From Hymenobacter aerophilus DSM 13606 (GTDB lineage: Bacteria > Bacteroidota > Bacteroidia > Cytophagales > Hymenobacteraceae): a stretch of DNA of 64,000 bases. The stretch covers positions 1-64,000 of the forward strand of contig NZ_KB907812.1 in assembly GCF_000382225.1 (NCBI RefSeq), written 5' to 3'. Position numbers and translations under genes: made by a program. Below are positions 44,969 to 53,450 of the stretch, in pieces (within the stretch, counting starts at the first letter, position 1; each line of letters starts with the position of its first letter). The notes under the pieces were generated by a model. That model saw nothing but the letters and a program-made list of their open reading frames with translations, was not told the origin of the DNA and ran no database searches.

Positions 44969-45808
44969 GTGCGCCACCCCGGTTTCCTAGCCCACCTGAT
45001 TGTATCGGCCAAACGGCACTGGAATAATTACCTGACGGAAGCAGCAGGCATCTTTCTGTTCCTGTTTATGGCGGGCTTTATTACGACGGCCGTCAATCAT
45101 CCCGACTGGTGGCTGGCCCGGCAGCTGGCGGGGCACGAGGTGCTGGGTCGCGCTGTTATCGGGCTGGTAGTGGGCCTGACGGTGGTGGTTATCGTGTACA
45201 GTCCGTGGGGCAAACGCTCGGGAGCCCACGTGAATCCGGCTGTCACGCTAGCCTTCTGGCAGTTGGGCAAGATCCGGCTCGCTGATGCCTGCTGGTACCT
45301 GCTGGCCCAGGTAGCCGGCGCGCTGCTGGCCGGGCAGGCACTGCTCGGGCTGCTGGGCCGCTACTTCGCGCATCCCAAAGTCGATTATGCACTGACGAAA
45401 CCGGGCCCCGAAGGCATGGCAGTGGCCTTTGGGGCCGAGTTTCTGATTACGTTTATTATGGTGGCCGTGCTGTTTCTGGCCCTGCACACCCAGAGGCTCC
45501 AGAACCTGGCCGGCTGGCTGCTGGGGGCACTGCTGGCGCTGTACGTCGTCGTCGAAACGCCCTATTCTGGCATGAGCCTCAACCCGGCCCGCAGCCTGGG
45601 CTCGGCCGTGGCCGCCCACGATTACGGAGCATTGTGGGTGTATTGGGTGGCGCCCCCGCTGGCGGCCTGGCTGGCGGCGGTGCTATTCCAGCTGCTGTTC
45701 CGCGACTCGCCGCTCTCGGGCTCCAGTATTGCCGGCCCCGCCTCTAATTCCGGCGACCACACGGCCACCAATACCAGCGAGGAGCCCCCACAACACCCGG
45801 TAGAGTGA
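44969..45808 (+). CDS. Aquaporin/MIP family channel
   Basis: 279 residues from a GTG start. Six membrane segments and both pore motifs are present: AHVNPAVTLAFWQ and SLNPARSLGSAV. The selectivity residues are not certain without alignment, so water versus glycerol or other solutes cannot be decided. A polar 40-residue tail follows the last span. The TGA stop is followed at once by the GGTGANNT octamer array. Confidence 0.88.
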   Translation: MRHPGFLAHLIVSAKRHWNNYLTEAAGIFLFLFMAGFITTAVNHPDWWLARQLAGHEVLGRAVIGLVVGLTVVVIVYSPWGKRSGAHVNPAVTLAFWQLGKIRLADACWYLLAQVAGALLAGQALLGLLGRYFAHPKVDYALTKPGPEGMAVAFGAEFLITFIMVAVLFLALHTQRLQNLAGWLLGALLALYVVVETPYSGMSLNPARSLGSAVAAHDYGALWVYWVAPPLAAWLAAVLFQLLFRDSPLSGSSIAGPASNSGDHTATNTSEEPPQHPVE

Positions 45809-46019
45809 GGTGAGATGGTGATTCGGTGAAGTGGTGATTTGGTGAGATGGTGATTTGATGTTTTGGGGGCCTGTCATTCTGAGCAAAGCGAAGGACCTTA
45901 TCCTGCTTGAACGACCGTCCCAACGACTCGTCTTGCCAGATAAGGTCCTTCGCTTTGCTCAGAATGACAGGCCCCCAAAACATCAACTCACCATTTCACC
46001 ACCTCACCACTTCACCACT
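45804..46019. repeat. Composite palindrome: octamers plus family A core
   Basis: Left: about six GGTGANNT octamers from the aquaporin stop codon, then GATGTTTTGGGGGCCTGTCA TTCTGAGCAAAGCGAAGGAC C. Right: exact mirror of the core, including the private GATGTTTTGGGGG junction, then about four TCACCANN octamers ending in the stop codon of the patatin gene (46018). Arms of about 50 bp match perfectly. Confidence 0.95.
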
Positions 46020-48366
46020 AGTCCAGGGCGCGGTTGCGGAAGAGCAGGAAGCCAATGTGGCCGAACACGGCAAACTGGTGCTGCGACTCGTCGTAGTGGA
46101 TGAATTGCAACGACAGCGGGCCCACCGGCGACTGGTACACGAAACCGGTCATCAGCGTGAGATAGGGCCGGCTGATGCCGTTGACGCGCTCGGGCAGCAG
46201 CGGGTTATCCGCCTGCCGCTCCCAGGGCCGGATAAGCGTGTGGGCGTACACCTCGGAGCGCCACTCCAGCTTGGTCAGCACCTCCTTGATGTAGCGCAGG
46301 CCCACCGCCGCGAAGGCCGTGCCCCGGTAGTGGTCCAGAAACAGCGTGCGCGAGTCGGCTAGGGGCAGGAAGGCGGCCGAGGTAGTGAGCGAGGAGCGGT
46401 AGGTGGCAAACGGGCCCTGGGTGGTGGCCTGCACTTCGGTCAGGTAGCCCCAGGCGTGCACTTTGCGGCCCACCGAGTCCACCTTATTAAAGGTGAAATA
46501 CTGCTCGTTGAACAAACTCAGCTTCAGCCACTGCTGGGTTTTGCGGCGCCCGTCCAGGGCCTGGCCGTACTCGGTTACGGCCGTGCTGCCGGGCGTGTAG
46601 CGCTCCTGGCCCCGCACCGCGCGTACGCCAAACTTCACGCGCCGGCCCGACACTGCGTACTGCCGCCGGTCGAGGGAGTTGCGCTCGAAATCCAGCGCCG
46701 CCGTGGCGCCCTGCAGGCGGTTCTGGTCGAGGGTGGCGTTGCTGCTGATTTCGTCGGTGTTGGCAAACTGGTCGCGGTTGGTAAACACGCCCCCGCTCAG
46801 CACGTAGCGGCTGCGGTAGTTGGGGCTGAAGCCCACCTGCAGCACCGTTTTCACGTCGCGCTGCTGAATCTGGGAGTTCTGGGCCCGCGACTTCAGCAGC
46901 GGGCTGGTGTCCTGGTAGTTGAAGTTGTTGAACGTGAATACCGGCTCGAAATACAGTGGCACGTTGCCCGGAATGCTCACCCGAAACGACGCCCGCGCCC
47001 CGTTATAAAAGCGCCCGATGGTGGCGTTGGCCTCCACGCTGTAGAGGTAGCGGTTGAGGTAGCGGTAGCCCACGCCCAGGTACAGGTTGCTCATCGAGCG
47101 GGTCGAGAGCACGCCACCCAGGTCGGCCGTGAGGTTGGAGTTCTGGCGCGCATCCACGCCCAGCACATAGCCCTGCTGCTTGGTATCGTAGCGGATACGC
47201 GGGTATACGTTGTTGAAAAAGTCGTTGCTCACCAGCCGGTAGTAGCCTTCCTCCACGTCGCCGGGCGTGTAGTAGTTCGAGCCGGAGCGCTGGAAAAAGC
47301 GGCGCACAAACTCCTGCTGCTCCTGGGGCAGGCCCTGCACGGTTATCTGCTTGAACTCGGTGCCGGGGGCCCGCTGCTGAAACGCCAGCCGCCGGGCCTG
47401 GAGCGCCAGCGTATCCTGGCGGCGCGGAATCTTGGTTTTCAGCTCGTCCATCTTGCGGTCGGCGGCCTGCACGCCCAGCTCAATCAGGCGCTTCACCTGG
47501 CCGAAATCGGCCGCCGTAATATCGGCCAGATCGGGCTGGATGAAGATGCCGTTGCGCCCCACCGACGACGTATCGGCCACGTTGGAGCCCAGAAACAGCA
47601 GCGTCGAGGTCAGCAGCTGGTCGTCGCGCTCCTTGGGGTACTTCTTGAAAGCCACGTCGCCCACGTTCACCCCAATCATAATATCAGGCTGAAACTCCTT
47701 GCGCATCACGTCGGTCGGGAAGTTATCCACCACGGCCCCGTCAAACAGGTAGCGGCCATCGGCCTGGCGGATGGGCCGGAAGGCCAGCGGGAAGGCCATG
47801 GAATTGCGCACGGCGTCGGAGAGCGAGCCGCTGCGCTGAATGACCTTTTCGCGGGTGAACACCTCGGTGGCCACGGCCCGGTAGGGCACCAGCAGGTTGT
47901 CGAAGTTGTAGTCGGCAATGGCGCCGGCCGGGGCCAGCATGGTGGCCAGCACGTAGTTAAGCGTCACGTCATTCACCAGCCGCGGCGTTACGTTGATGCG
48001 GAAGGCCGAGTCGATGGCCAGGCGCAGGTGCAGCGGGGCGGGCGTGGGGTCGGCATCGTAGTAGTTGAACACCTTGCCCTCCAGCGGCGCCCCCGACACC
48101 CAGGTCTGGAACTCGGGCCGCAGCACAATGCGCTCAATTTCGTCGGGCGAGTAGCCGGCGGCGTACATGGCCCCCACAATGGCGCCCATGCTGGTGCCCA
48201 CGATGTAGTCAATCGGAATCTGGTTGCGCTCCAGCTGCCGCAGCACGCCCACGTGGGCCAGGCCCTTGGCGCCGCCGCCGCTCAGCACCAGGCCCACTTT
48301 CTGGGCCCGCACGGCACCCGGAAGCAATAGTGCCAGCAGGGCCAGCACGCAGTAAATTTTCCGCAT
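46018..48366 (-). CDS. Patatin-like phospholipase with C-terminal outer-membrane barrel
   Basis: 782 residues. A signal peptide (CVLALLALLLPGAVRAQ) is followed by a patatin domain with oxyanion loop LVLSGGGAKGLAHVGVL, nucleophile IVGTSMGAIVGAMYAAGYS and the catalytic Asp in LFDGAVVDNFPTDVM. A POTRA-like region (TVQGLPQEQQEFVRRFFQ) and a C-terminal beta-barrel of Omp85/BamA type follow (repeated aromatic strands; final HFAVFGHIGFLLFRNRALD-like end). This is the layout of type Vd-like (PlpD) proteins. In Bacteroidota the patatin part probably stays at the cell surface or periplasm. Lipase A activity is expected but untested. Confidence 0.88.
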   Translation of the reverse strand: MRKIYCVLALLALLLPGAVRAQKVGLVLSGGGAKGLAHVGVLRQLERNQIPIDYIVGTSMGAIVGAMYAAGYSPDEIERIVLRPEFQTWVSGAPLEGKVFNYYDADPTPAPLHLRLAIDSAFRINVTPRLVNDVTLNYVLATMLAPAGAIADYNFDNLLVPYRAVATEVFTREKVIQRSGSLSDAVRNSMAFPLAFRPIRQADGRYLFDGAVVDNFPTDVMRKEFQPDIMIGVNVGDVAFKKYPKERDDQLLTSTLLFLGSNVADTSSVGRNGIFIQPDLADITAADFGQVKRLIELGVQAADRKMDELKTKIPRRQDTLALQARRLAFQQRAPGTEFKQITVQGLPQEQQEFVRRFFQRSGSNYYTPGDVEEGYYRLVSNDFFNNVYPRIRYDTKQQGYVLGVDARQNSNLTADLGGVLSTRSMSNLYLGVGYRYLNRYLYSVEANATIGRFYNGARASFRVSIPGNVPLYFEPVFTFNNFNYQDTSPLLKSRAQNSQIQQRDVKTVLQVGFSPNYRSRYVLSGGVFTNRDQFANTDEISSNATLDQNRLQGATAALDFERNSLDRRQYAVSGRRVKFGVRAVRGQERYTPGSTAVTEYGQALDGRRKTQQWLKLSLFNEQYFTFNKVDSVGRKVHAWGYLTEVQATTQGPFATYRSSLTTSAAFLPLADSRTLFLDHYRGTAFAAVGLRYIKEVLTKLEWRSEVYAHTLIRPWERQADNPLLPERVNGISRPYLTLMTGFVYQSPVGPLSLQFIHYDESQHQFAVFGHIGFLLFRNRALD

Positions 48367-48496
48367 ATTTTTCGGTAGAAGTCCCCAGGAAGTCCGCTTC
48401 CTACGCAGCCCGCAGCAAGGAGTTATCCGGCCGGGCGCAGCATTGGCAGCCAACGGCTTCCGGTAGCTATTGGGGCTGCAAAGAACGGACATAGAC

Positions 48497-48663
48497 GGTG
48501 AAATGGTGAGATAGTGAAATGGTGAGTTGACCGTCTGTCATCCTGAGCGCAGCGAAGGACCTATACGGAGGCTAATATCAAGTAATGCCTTCTATATAGG
48601 TCCTTCGCTGCGCTCAGGATGACAGACGGTCAACTCACCATTTCACTATCTCACCATCTCACC
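48497..48663. repeat. Composite palindrome with private bases mirrored in both arms
   Basis: The arms extend about 70 bp: GGTGANNT octamers including the odd unit AGTGAAAT, the junction GTTGACCGTCTGTCATCC, then GAGCGCAGCGAAGGACCTAT A. The right arm mirrors all of this with very few mismatches in the octamers. It fills the gap between patatin and phospholipase C genes (minus strand). Confidence 0.96.
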
Positions 48664-48664
48664 T

Positions 48665-49633
48665 TTAGTCCTCGTGGCCGGCGGCGGCGCGAACGGGCGC
48701 GGCTTCGAGCTGCTTGGCTTCGAGGGCTAGGCGCTGCTGCTCTTTTTCGGAGGGCGTGCGGGGCAGCTTGTCGAGGTCGGGCTGGCCGGCATCCACCCAG
48801 GCCGTGTACCAGAACGCGCCCGCCAGGCGCACGGCCAGCTTCATCTGGCGCTCTACCTGCCCGCTCAGGCGCTGGTGGTAGGCGCGGGCAAAATCGCGCG
48901 AGTACGTGCGCACCGTTACGTTGCCGCGCTGCTCGAAGCCGTACTTGCGGTCCTCCGAAAACTCAGCGCTCAGCTCCCGCTCAAACCGCAGCACCGAGTC
49001 GAGGGCGGCGTGCGAGCGGGCCACGGTGGCCCAGGCTACGTCAGTGGGCCGCTCCAGGTAGGGCGCGGGCCCGGTAAAGAAGTCGTAGCCGGTGCTCAGC
49101 AGCTCGGGCAGCCGGCTTTCCCAAAACCCATGAATGCCGCGTTGGCCCGTAAGCTGGCCATTGTAGTTGCGGGTGGTGTGCAGCGGCACGCAGGCATCGG
49201 CAATATAGTGGCCCAAGTCGGCCGACAGGTGCAGAATCCGGTCGGTGTCGCGGGCCTGGAACGCGGCCGTCAGCTGGCCCTTCATGCGCGTTATCTGCCA
49301 GGGCACAATGCCGTGGCGCTGGAGCGAATCCTCGCCGATCAGCGCTACCGCATCCGTGTACGAGCGGGGCAGCCGGTAGGCGGCCGAGTCGCCGTAGGCA
49401 TCAAGGTCGAGGAAGTGGCGGGGCGCCTCGCCGGGCACCAGCGTGCGCCGCGAGTCGGGCCGGGTGGCGTTGGTGGTCAGGTAGTCGATGTTGGCCTTGT
49501 AGAAGCCCACCATTTCGGGCGGCAACGTGTACACGGCCAGCCGGTTGATGAGCCGGTGCGCGAAAAACCCCCAGGCCCGGGCCGGGGCCGGCACCAGCCA
49601 GAGCAGGAGCACAAAGGGAGCAAGGCGACGCAT
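48665..49633 (-). CDS. Zinc-dependent phospholipase C / S1-P1 nuclease-like protein
   Basis: 322 residues with a signal peptide ending APARA, giving a mature N-terminus WGFFAHRLINRLAVYTLPPE, whose Trp1 and His ligands are the family hallmark. Further zinc ligands appear in HFLDLDAYG, ILHLSADLGHYIADACVPLH TT and GIHGFWESRLPELLS. The family includes zinc phospholipase C and S1/P1 nucleases, and either activity is possible. Predicted periplasmic or secreted. A charged C-terminal tail is unusual but harmless. Confidence 0.82.
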   Translation of the reverse strand: MRRLAPFVLLLWLVPAPARAWGFFAHRLINRLAVYTLPPEMVGFYKANIDYLTTNATRPDSRRTLVPGEAPRHFLDLDAYGDSAAYRLPRSYTDAVALIGEDSLQRHGIVPWQITRMKGQLTAAFQARDTDRILHLSADLGHYIADACVPLHTTRNYNGQLTGQRGIHGFWESRLPELLSTGYDFFTGPAPYLERPTDVAWATVARSHAALDSVLRFERELSAEFSEDRKYGFEQRGNVTVRTYSRDFARAYHQRLSGQVERQMKLAVRLAGAFWYTAWVDAGQPDLDKLPRTPSEKEQQRLALEAKQLEAAPVRAAAGHED

Positions 49634-49662
49634 GAAGGAAGGTAAGCGTTTTTTGGGGCAAA

Positions 49663-49772
49663 AGAAACCCGCCTGTCATCCTGAGCGCAGCGAAGGACCT
49701 ATACAGAAGCTATATCCATTGATTGGCTTCTGTATAGGTCCTTCGCTCTGCTCAGGATGACAGGCGGGTTTC
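49663..49772. repeat. Dispersed palindrome, family A
   Basis: Left AGAAACCCGCCTGTCATCCT GAGCGCAGCGAAGGACCTAT ACAGAAGC; right is its mirror with GCTCTGCTC and ends GACAGGCGGGTTTCT. The private outer bases AGAAACCCGC are mirrored exactly. Confidence 0.95.
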
Positions 49773-49789
49773 TATTTGGCTTAAAACGC

Positions 49790-50032
49790 CTAGCTGATGC
49801 TCACGCGCACCTTTTTGGTGTACTCGCGCAGGGCCGTTTTGAAGTCGGATTTGTGGTCCTGCATGTGGTTGAGGATGAAGATAGCGGCAAACACGTGCGT
49901 CAGCTGCTCGCCTTCGTCCTCGCCTTCTACCTCGAAGGCGGGCGTCTGCTCCTCCAGTATCGCCTCTTCGGCGGCCATCAGGCTTTCCAGGGTCTGGGTT
50001 TCCACCAGGTGGCGGATAACGGGCATTTTCAT
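49790..50032 (-). CDS. DUF6952 family protein
   Basis: 80 residues (MKMPVIRHLVETQTLESLMA AEEAILEEQTPAFEVEGEDE GEQLTHVFAAIFILNHMQDH KSDFKTALREYTKKVRVSIS in outline). This short acidic family is typical of Bacteroidota and sits next to thioredoxin and peroxiredoxin genes. The gene begins 13 bp after the thioredoxin stop, so the two are co-transcribed. Function unknown; association with peroxide defence is inferred from the neighbourhood and the Fur/PerR-like operator upstream of the pair. Confidence 0.75.
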   Translation of the reverse strand: MKMPVIRHLVETQTLESLMAAEEAILEEQTPAFEVEGEDEGEQLTHVFAAIFILNHMQDHKSDFKTALREYTKKVRVSIS

Positions 50033-50045
50033 GGCAACGGGCAGC

Positions 50046-50363
50046 TTAGTTGAGGCGGGAAATAAGCGAGGCGACGGCCTCTTCCTTGCTGGCGGCTACC
50101 GTGTCCACCAGCTCGCCGTTGCGGAACACGGCAAAGAACGGCAGGTTGGTTACGTTGGCCAGCTTGCGGGCCTCGGGGCTGTTCTCGGCATTCACGTCCA
50201 GAAATTTCACGTCCTCGTTGCCTTCGGCCTGGGCCAGGCGCTTGAACTTGGGCGAAAACAGGCGGCAGTTGCCGCACCAATCGGCGTAATACTTCACCAC
50301 TACTTTCTCATTTTCCTGAAGCAGTTGCTGAAAATCGGCGTCGGTGGCTTTGATAACGGACAT
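50046..50363 (-). CDS. Thioredoxin family protein
   Basis: 105 residues. Thioredoxin fold with active site ADWCGNCRLFSPKFKRLA (WCGNC rather than the canonical WCGPC), KFLDVNAENSPEARKLANVT and the cis-Pro loop NLPFFAVFRNGELVD. The Asn between the cysteines should alter redox potential compared with TrxA. Cytoplasmic. It is the first gene of a unit with DUF6952. A 23-bp palindrome at 50397-50419, 34 bp before the ATG, is well placed to control transcription. Confidence 0.9.
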   Translation of the reverse strand: MSVIKATDADFQQLLQENEKVVVKYYADWCGNCRLFSPKFKRLAQAEGNEDVKFLDVNAENSPEARKLANVTNLPFFAVFRNGELVDTVAASKEEAVASLISRLN

Positions 50364-50396
50364 TACGAAGGGGTTTGGTGACAGTTAGCGGGTTTT

Positions 50397-50419
50397 CAGA
50401 TAAGAATCATTCTTATCTG
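50397..50419. promoter_or_regulatory. Fur/PerR-family-like operator upstream of thioredoxin
   Basis: A perfect 11-1-11 palindrome CAGATAAGAAT-C-ATTCTTATCTG. Its centre TAAGAAT-C-ATTCTTA has the 7-1-7 layout of Fur-superfamily boxes (compare Fur GATAATGATAATCATTATC and PerR TTATAATnATTATAA). Position 34-56 bp before the thioredoxin ATG fits overlap with a promoter. Confidence 0.65.
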
Positions 50420-50586
50420 CCGGCAAAGGTAACGGTAAAAAGCCCCCGAAAGGTTCTCAAACTTGAATTTTGTGGTTGGCTGATTGCAGGCTGCGGCTTG
50501 GCTTCAGGTACTGCGGCCTCCCACCCAACCGGAACTCTGGCCCGCCGGCCGCGTTTAGCTTCTGCCTATCTGGCCTCATTACTTCT

Positions 50587-51180
50587 ATGCCCCAGAACAT
50601 CCTCTTTTTCGGCGACTCGCTTACGGCCGGTTACCAGCTGCCGGCCAGTGCTTCCTTTCCTTCGCGCATTCAGGAGAAAATCGACGCCCTTGGCCTGCCC
50701 TACAAGGCCCACAACTACGGCGTAAGCGGCGAAACCAGCGCCGGCGGCCGCCAGCGCCTGCCCACGGTACTGCCCCGCTTCCCCCAGCTCGACGTATTCG
50801 TGCTCGAACTCGGGGCCAACGACGGCCTGCGCGGCATTCCGGTGCGCGAAACCACCCAGAACCTGCAGTTCATCCTCGACGCGGTGCAGCACGCCCACCC
50901 CCAGGCCCGCCGCGTGCTGGTGGGCCTGGAGTTTCCGTTCGACCTGGGCCCGCTGGCCACGCTGGCCGGCGGCCGGCTCGGCCACTATGCCCAGGAGTTC
51001 AACGCCCTGTTCCGCCAGCTGGCCGACAAGAACGAGGTCGATTTTGTGCCCTTCCTGCTGCAGGGCGTCATCGGTCAGCGCCACCTCAACCTGCCCGACG
51101 GCGTGCACCCCAACGCCGAGGGCCAGAAACTGCTGGCCGATAACGTGTGGCAGGTGCTGGGGAAAGTGCTGGGGGCTTAG
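50587..51180 (+). CDS. tesA: GDSL-type arylesterase/thioesterase I-like
   Basis: 197 residues. SGNH-hydrolase blocks: I FFGDSLTAGYQL (Ser), II GVSGETSAGGRQRL (Gly), III ELGANDGLRG (Asn), V DGVHPNAEGQKLLADNV (Asp/His). The pattern matches TesA-type arylesterase/lysophospholipase. Many homologues are periplasmic, but this protein starts directly before block I without a signal peptide, so it is cytoplasmic or the signal has been lost. The preceding sequence from 50470 is in frame but has no hydrophobic signal. Confidence 0.85.
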   Translation: MPQNILFFGDSLTAGYQLPASASFPSRIQEKIDALGLPYKAHNYGVSGETSAGGRQRLPTVLPRFPQLDVFVLELGANDGLRGIPVRETTQNLQFILDAVQHAHPQARRVLVGLEFPFDLGPLATLAGGRLGHYAQEFNALFRQLADKNEVDFVPFLLQGVIGQRHLNLPDGVHPNAEGQKLLADNVWQVLGKVLGA

Positions 51181-51216
51181 GCGTTAGGGCTTAGGGCTTC
51201 CGAGCCATATTCCTGC

Positions 51217-51224
51217 TATTTTTG
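51217..51224 (+). promoter_or_regulatory. Bacteroidota -7 promoter box (TATTTTTG)
   Basis: TATTTTTG matches TAnnTTTG exactly and lies 31 bp before the ATG of the lipoprotein gene. No clear -33 TTG element is seen. Confidence 0.5.
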
Positions 51225-51254
51225 CTTCCTGTCTATCCTCACAGTCTTTCCTGT

Positions 51255-51944
51255 ATGAACCGTCCGTTTTATCGCCTTGGCGACTGGCGCCGCAACCTGT
51301 TCCTGCTCACGGCCGCGGCCAGCCTGGGCCTGGGCGTGCTGCCGGCCTGCTCCTCCAACGACAGCCGCCCCGAAGCCGCCGAAGCCTCCTGGGACAATGC
51401 CGCCACGGACTCCTACAGCCAGGGCGTCATCACCGAAATGACCGAGACGCAGCCGGGCGAGTGGAAAATTACGGCCGAGCGGCCGGCCGGCAAGGAAGAA
51501 GTAGCGGCCATTCTGCGGCACGCCGATGGCAAAGTTGACACCCTGCAGGGCCAGGCCCTGCAGCAGCAGATGCAGAACTACACCCGCCAGAACCCCGAAA
51601 ACCGGGTGGCCGGCCGCGGCATGATGGACGTGCTTATGTGGAGTGGCATCGGCTACATGGCCGGCCGCTGGATGACGCCCAACGCCGGCGCCTACGCCTC
51701 GCCGGGTGTCATGCAGGGCAATAACGGCTGGCGCCAAACCATTACCCGGGAGCGCGAAAATGAGGGGCGGGGCTTTTATGGGCGGGGGTTTACGGGCGGC
51801 CGTAGCGGCGGCAACGCGGGCATCAGCGCCAGTTCCAGCGTGCAGCGCAACTCCCCGCGCGGCACGTTCCGCAGCTCGGCCCCCAGCAACAGCAGCCGCA
51901 GCACCTTCGGCAGTCGGGGCGGCTCGCGGGGCTTCGGCGGCTAA
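51255..51944 (+). CDS. YgiB/UPF0323-like lipoprotein
   Basis: 229 residues. The signal peptide ends in a lipobox-like LPACS. The sequence DSYSQGVITEMTETQPGEWK ITAERP, then a helical segment, then MMDVLMWSGIGYMAGRWMTP NAGAY and a long Gly/Ser/Arg tail match the UPF0323 lipoprotein pattern and recall the DUF1190 protein YgiB of enterobacteria. The downstream gene encodes an ATP-grasp protein of the YgiC/glutathionylspermidine synthase family, a pairing conserved in other phyla. Function unknown; outer-membrane location likely. Confidence 0.7.
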   Translation: MNRPFYRLGDWRRNLFLLTAAASLGLGVLPACSSNDSRPEAAEASWDNAATDSYSQGVITEMTETQPGEWKITAERPAGKEEVAAILRHADGKVDTLQGQALQQQMQNYTRQNPENRVAGRGMMDVLMWSGIGYMAGRWMTPNAGAYASPGVMQGNNGWRQTITRERENEGRGFYGRGFTGGRSGGNAGISASSSVQRNSPRGTFRSSAPSNSSRSTFGSRGGSRGFGG

Positions 51945-51980
51945 CCGGCCAGCTTCTCTCCTGCTGACCGACTTTCACAG

Positions 51981-52086
51981 AACGGCTGTAGCGCGAAGCT
52001 TCCGCTTCGCGTGTCGTTGCTGACTGCCGCGCCATGTGCAACTGTTCAGCGATACGCGAAGCGGAAGCTTCGCGCTACAGCCGTTT
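51981..52086. repeat. Dispersed palindrome, ACGGCTGTAGCGCGAAGC family
   Basis: The left arm AACGGCTGTAGCGCGAAGCT TCCGCTTCGCGT is mirrored by ACGCGAAGCGGAAGCTTCGC GCTACAGCCGTT on the right. Each arm is itself a hairpin, CGCGAAGC-TTCC-GCTTCGCG. It interrupts the YgiB/YgiC-like gene pair. Confidence 0.93.
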
Positions 52087-52129
52087 CGCCAAAGCAATAC
52101 ACCCAAATTCAACCTTTCAGCCACTGCGT

Positions 52130-53305
52130 ATGATTCGTTTGCTGCCGCTATCAGGCAATGTGGAGCCGGCCATCCGGGAGCTGGGCTGGGACTGGGCGGT
52201 GGAGGAAGCCTGCGCCGCCTACCTGGCGCCCGAGGCCCTGGCGGTATCGGAAGCCGAGGCCGAAACGCTGCTGCAGGCCGCCGATACGCTCTATGAGATG
52301 CTGGTGGAGTCCATCCCCGACCCGATTCCCGACGACTTTCTGCGCCAGCTGGGCATCCCGGCGAACCTGTGGGAAGCCGTGCGCCACAGCTGGAACGACG
52401 ACCGGCACTGGCACCTCTACGGCCGCTTCGATTTGGCCGAAACGCCCGACGGCCCCAAGCTGGTCGAGTTCAACGCCGATACCGCCACCAGTATTCCCGA
52501 AACGGCCGTGGTGCAGTGGGCCTGCCTGATGGCCGCCGGCCGCCCCGCTCACGAGCGGCAGGCCAACGGCCTGTTCGAGGGCCTGGAAGCCCAGTTGCGC
52601 CACTGGCGCGAACTCAACCCCGACCTGGACCCGCACCTGCTGTTGGTACACCTGCCCGATAGCGCCGAGGACGAAACCAACTGCGCCGTGCTGGCCGAAG
52701 CGGCCCGTGCCGCCGGGTTCGGCACGGCCCACGTTTGCAGCGTGGACGCCATGCGCGTGTCGGTGCAGGGCGAAGAGCGCGGCGTTTGGGCCGAAGTGGA
52801 GCCGGATAAATGGCAGCGCTTCGATTTCCTGTTCAAGCTGGTGCCCTGGGAGCTGCTGGCCGACGAGGAGCCCGCCCTCACCGCCGACCTGACCCACCTG
52901 CTGCTCACCCGCGACGTCATCATCGCCAACCCCGCCTACACGCTGCTGTTCCAGAGCAAAGCCATCCTGGCCCACCTCTGGGACACGTTTCCGCACCACC
53001 CGCTGCTGGTAGAGGCCAGCCTGCGCAACCTGCCGGGCCACCACGTCCGCAAGCCCCTGTTCGGGCGCGAAGGCCAGAACCTGACCGAAATGGACGGCAT
53101 CCGCACCCGCCAGCAGGAGCCCGGCGACTTCGGGCATCAGCCCCAGCTGCGCCAGCGCTGGCTAGCCTTTCCAACCGACACCCAGGGCCGCCGCTATCAG
53201 GCGGGCGTATTCTGGGCTGGCGAGGCCTGCGCCCTCAGCTACCGCCGCGACCCCGGCATCATCACCAACCTCTCCGAGTTCGTGCCGCACATCCTGACGG
53301 CGTAG
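52130..53305 (+). CDS. Glutathionylspermidine synthase-like ATP-grasp protein (YgiC family)
   Basis: 391 residues. Family segments: WDWAVEEACAAYLAPEALAV, GRFDLAETPDGPKLVEFNAD TATSIPETAVVQW, FDFLFKLVPWELLADEEP, NPAYTLLFQSKAILAHLWDT FP and GVFWAGEACALSYRRDPGII TNLSEFVPHIL. These are ATP-grasp ligases that join an amine to a carboxylate; the bacterial YgiC-type enzymes' substrates are not settled and need not be glutathione and spermidine. Cytoplasmic. An ATG at 52130 is preferred; the frame upstream is repeat sequence. Confidence 0.85.
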   Translation: MIRLLPLSGNVEPAIRELGWDWAVEEACAAYLAPEALAVSEAEAETLLQAADTLYEMLVESIPDPIPDDFLRQLGIPANLWEAVRHSWNDDRHWHLYGRFDLAETPDGPKLVEFNADTATSIPETAVVQWACLMAAGRPAHERQANGLFEGLEAQLRHWRELNPDLDPHLLLVHLPDSAEDETNCAVLAEAARAAGFGTAHVCSVDAMRVSVQGEERGVWAEVEPDKWQRFDFLFKLVPWELLADEEPALTADLTHLLLTRDVIIANPAYTLLFQSKAILAHLWDTFPHHPLLVEASLRNLPGHHVRKPLFGREGQNLTEMDGIRTRQQEPGDFGHQPQLRQRWLAFPTDTQGRRYQAGVFWAGEACALSYRRDPGIITNLSEFVPHILTA

Positions 53306-53328
53306 GAGGCGACTCGCAGGTTTCTGTA

Positions 53329-53434
53329 TGGGCTGTAGAGACGCGACCCATCGCGTCTCGGCGTTGAACGACCCACTGCAGCCTTAACAACATCAGCAAC
53401 GAGGAGACGCGATGGGTCGCGTCTCTACAGCCCA
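53329..53434. repeat. Dispersed palindrome, TAGAGACGCGACC family
   Basis: Arms TGGGCTGTAGAGACGCGACC CATCGCGTCTC and mirror. Each arm is a 9-bp stem GAGACGCGA/TCGCGTCTC with a CCCA loop. The second copy of the type seen at 14685-14773. Located 24 bp after the YgiC-like stop. Confidence 0.93.
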
Positions 53435-53450
53435 CTCTAAGCCACCAACC

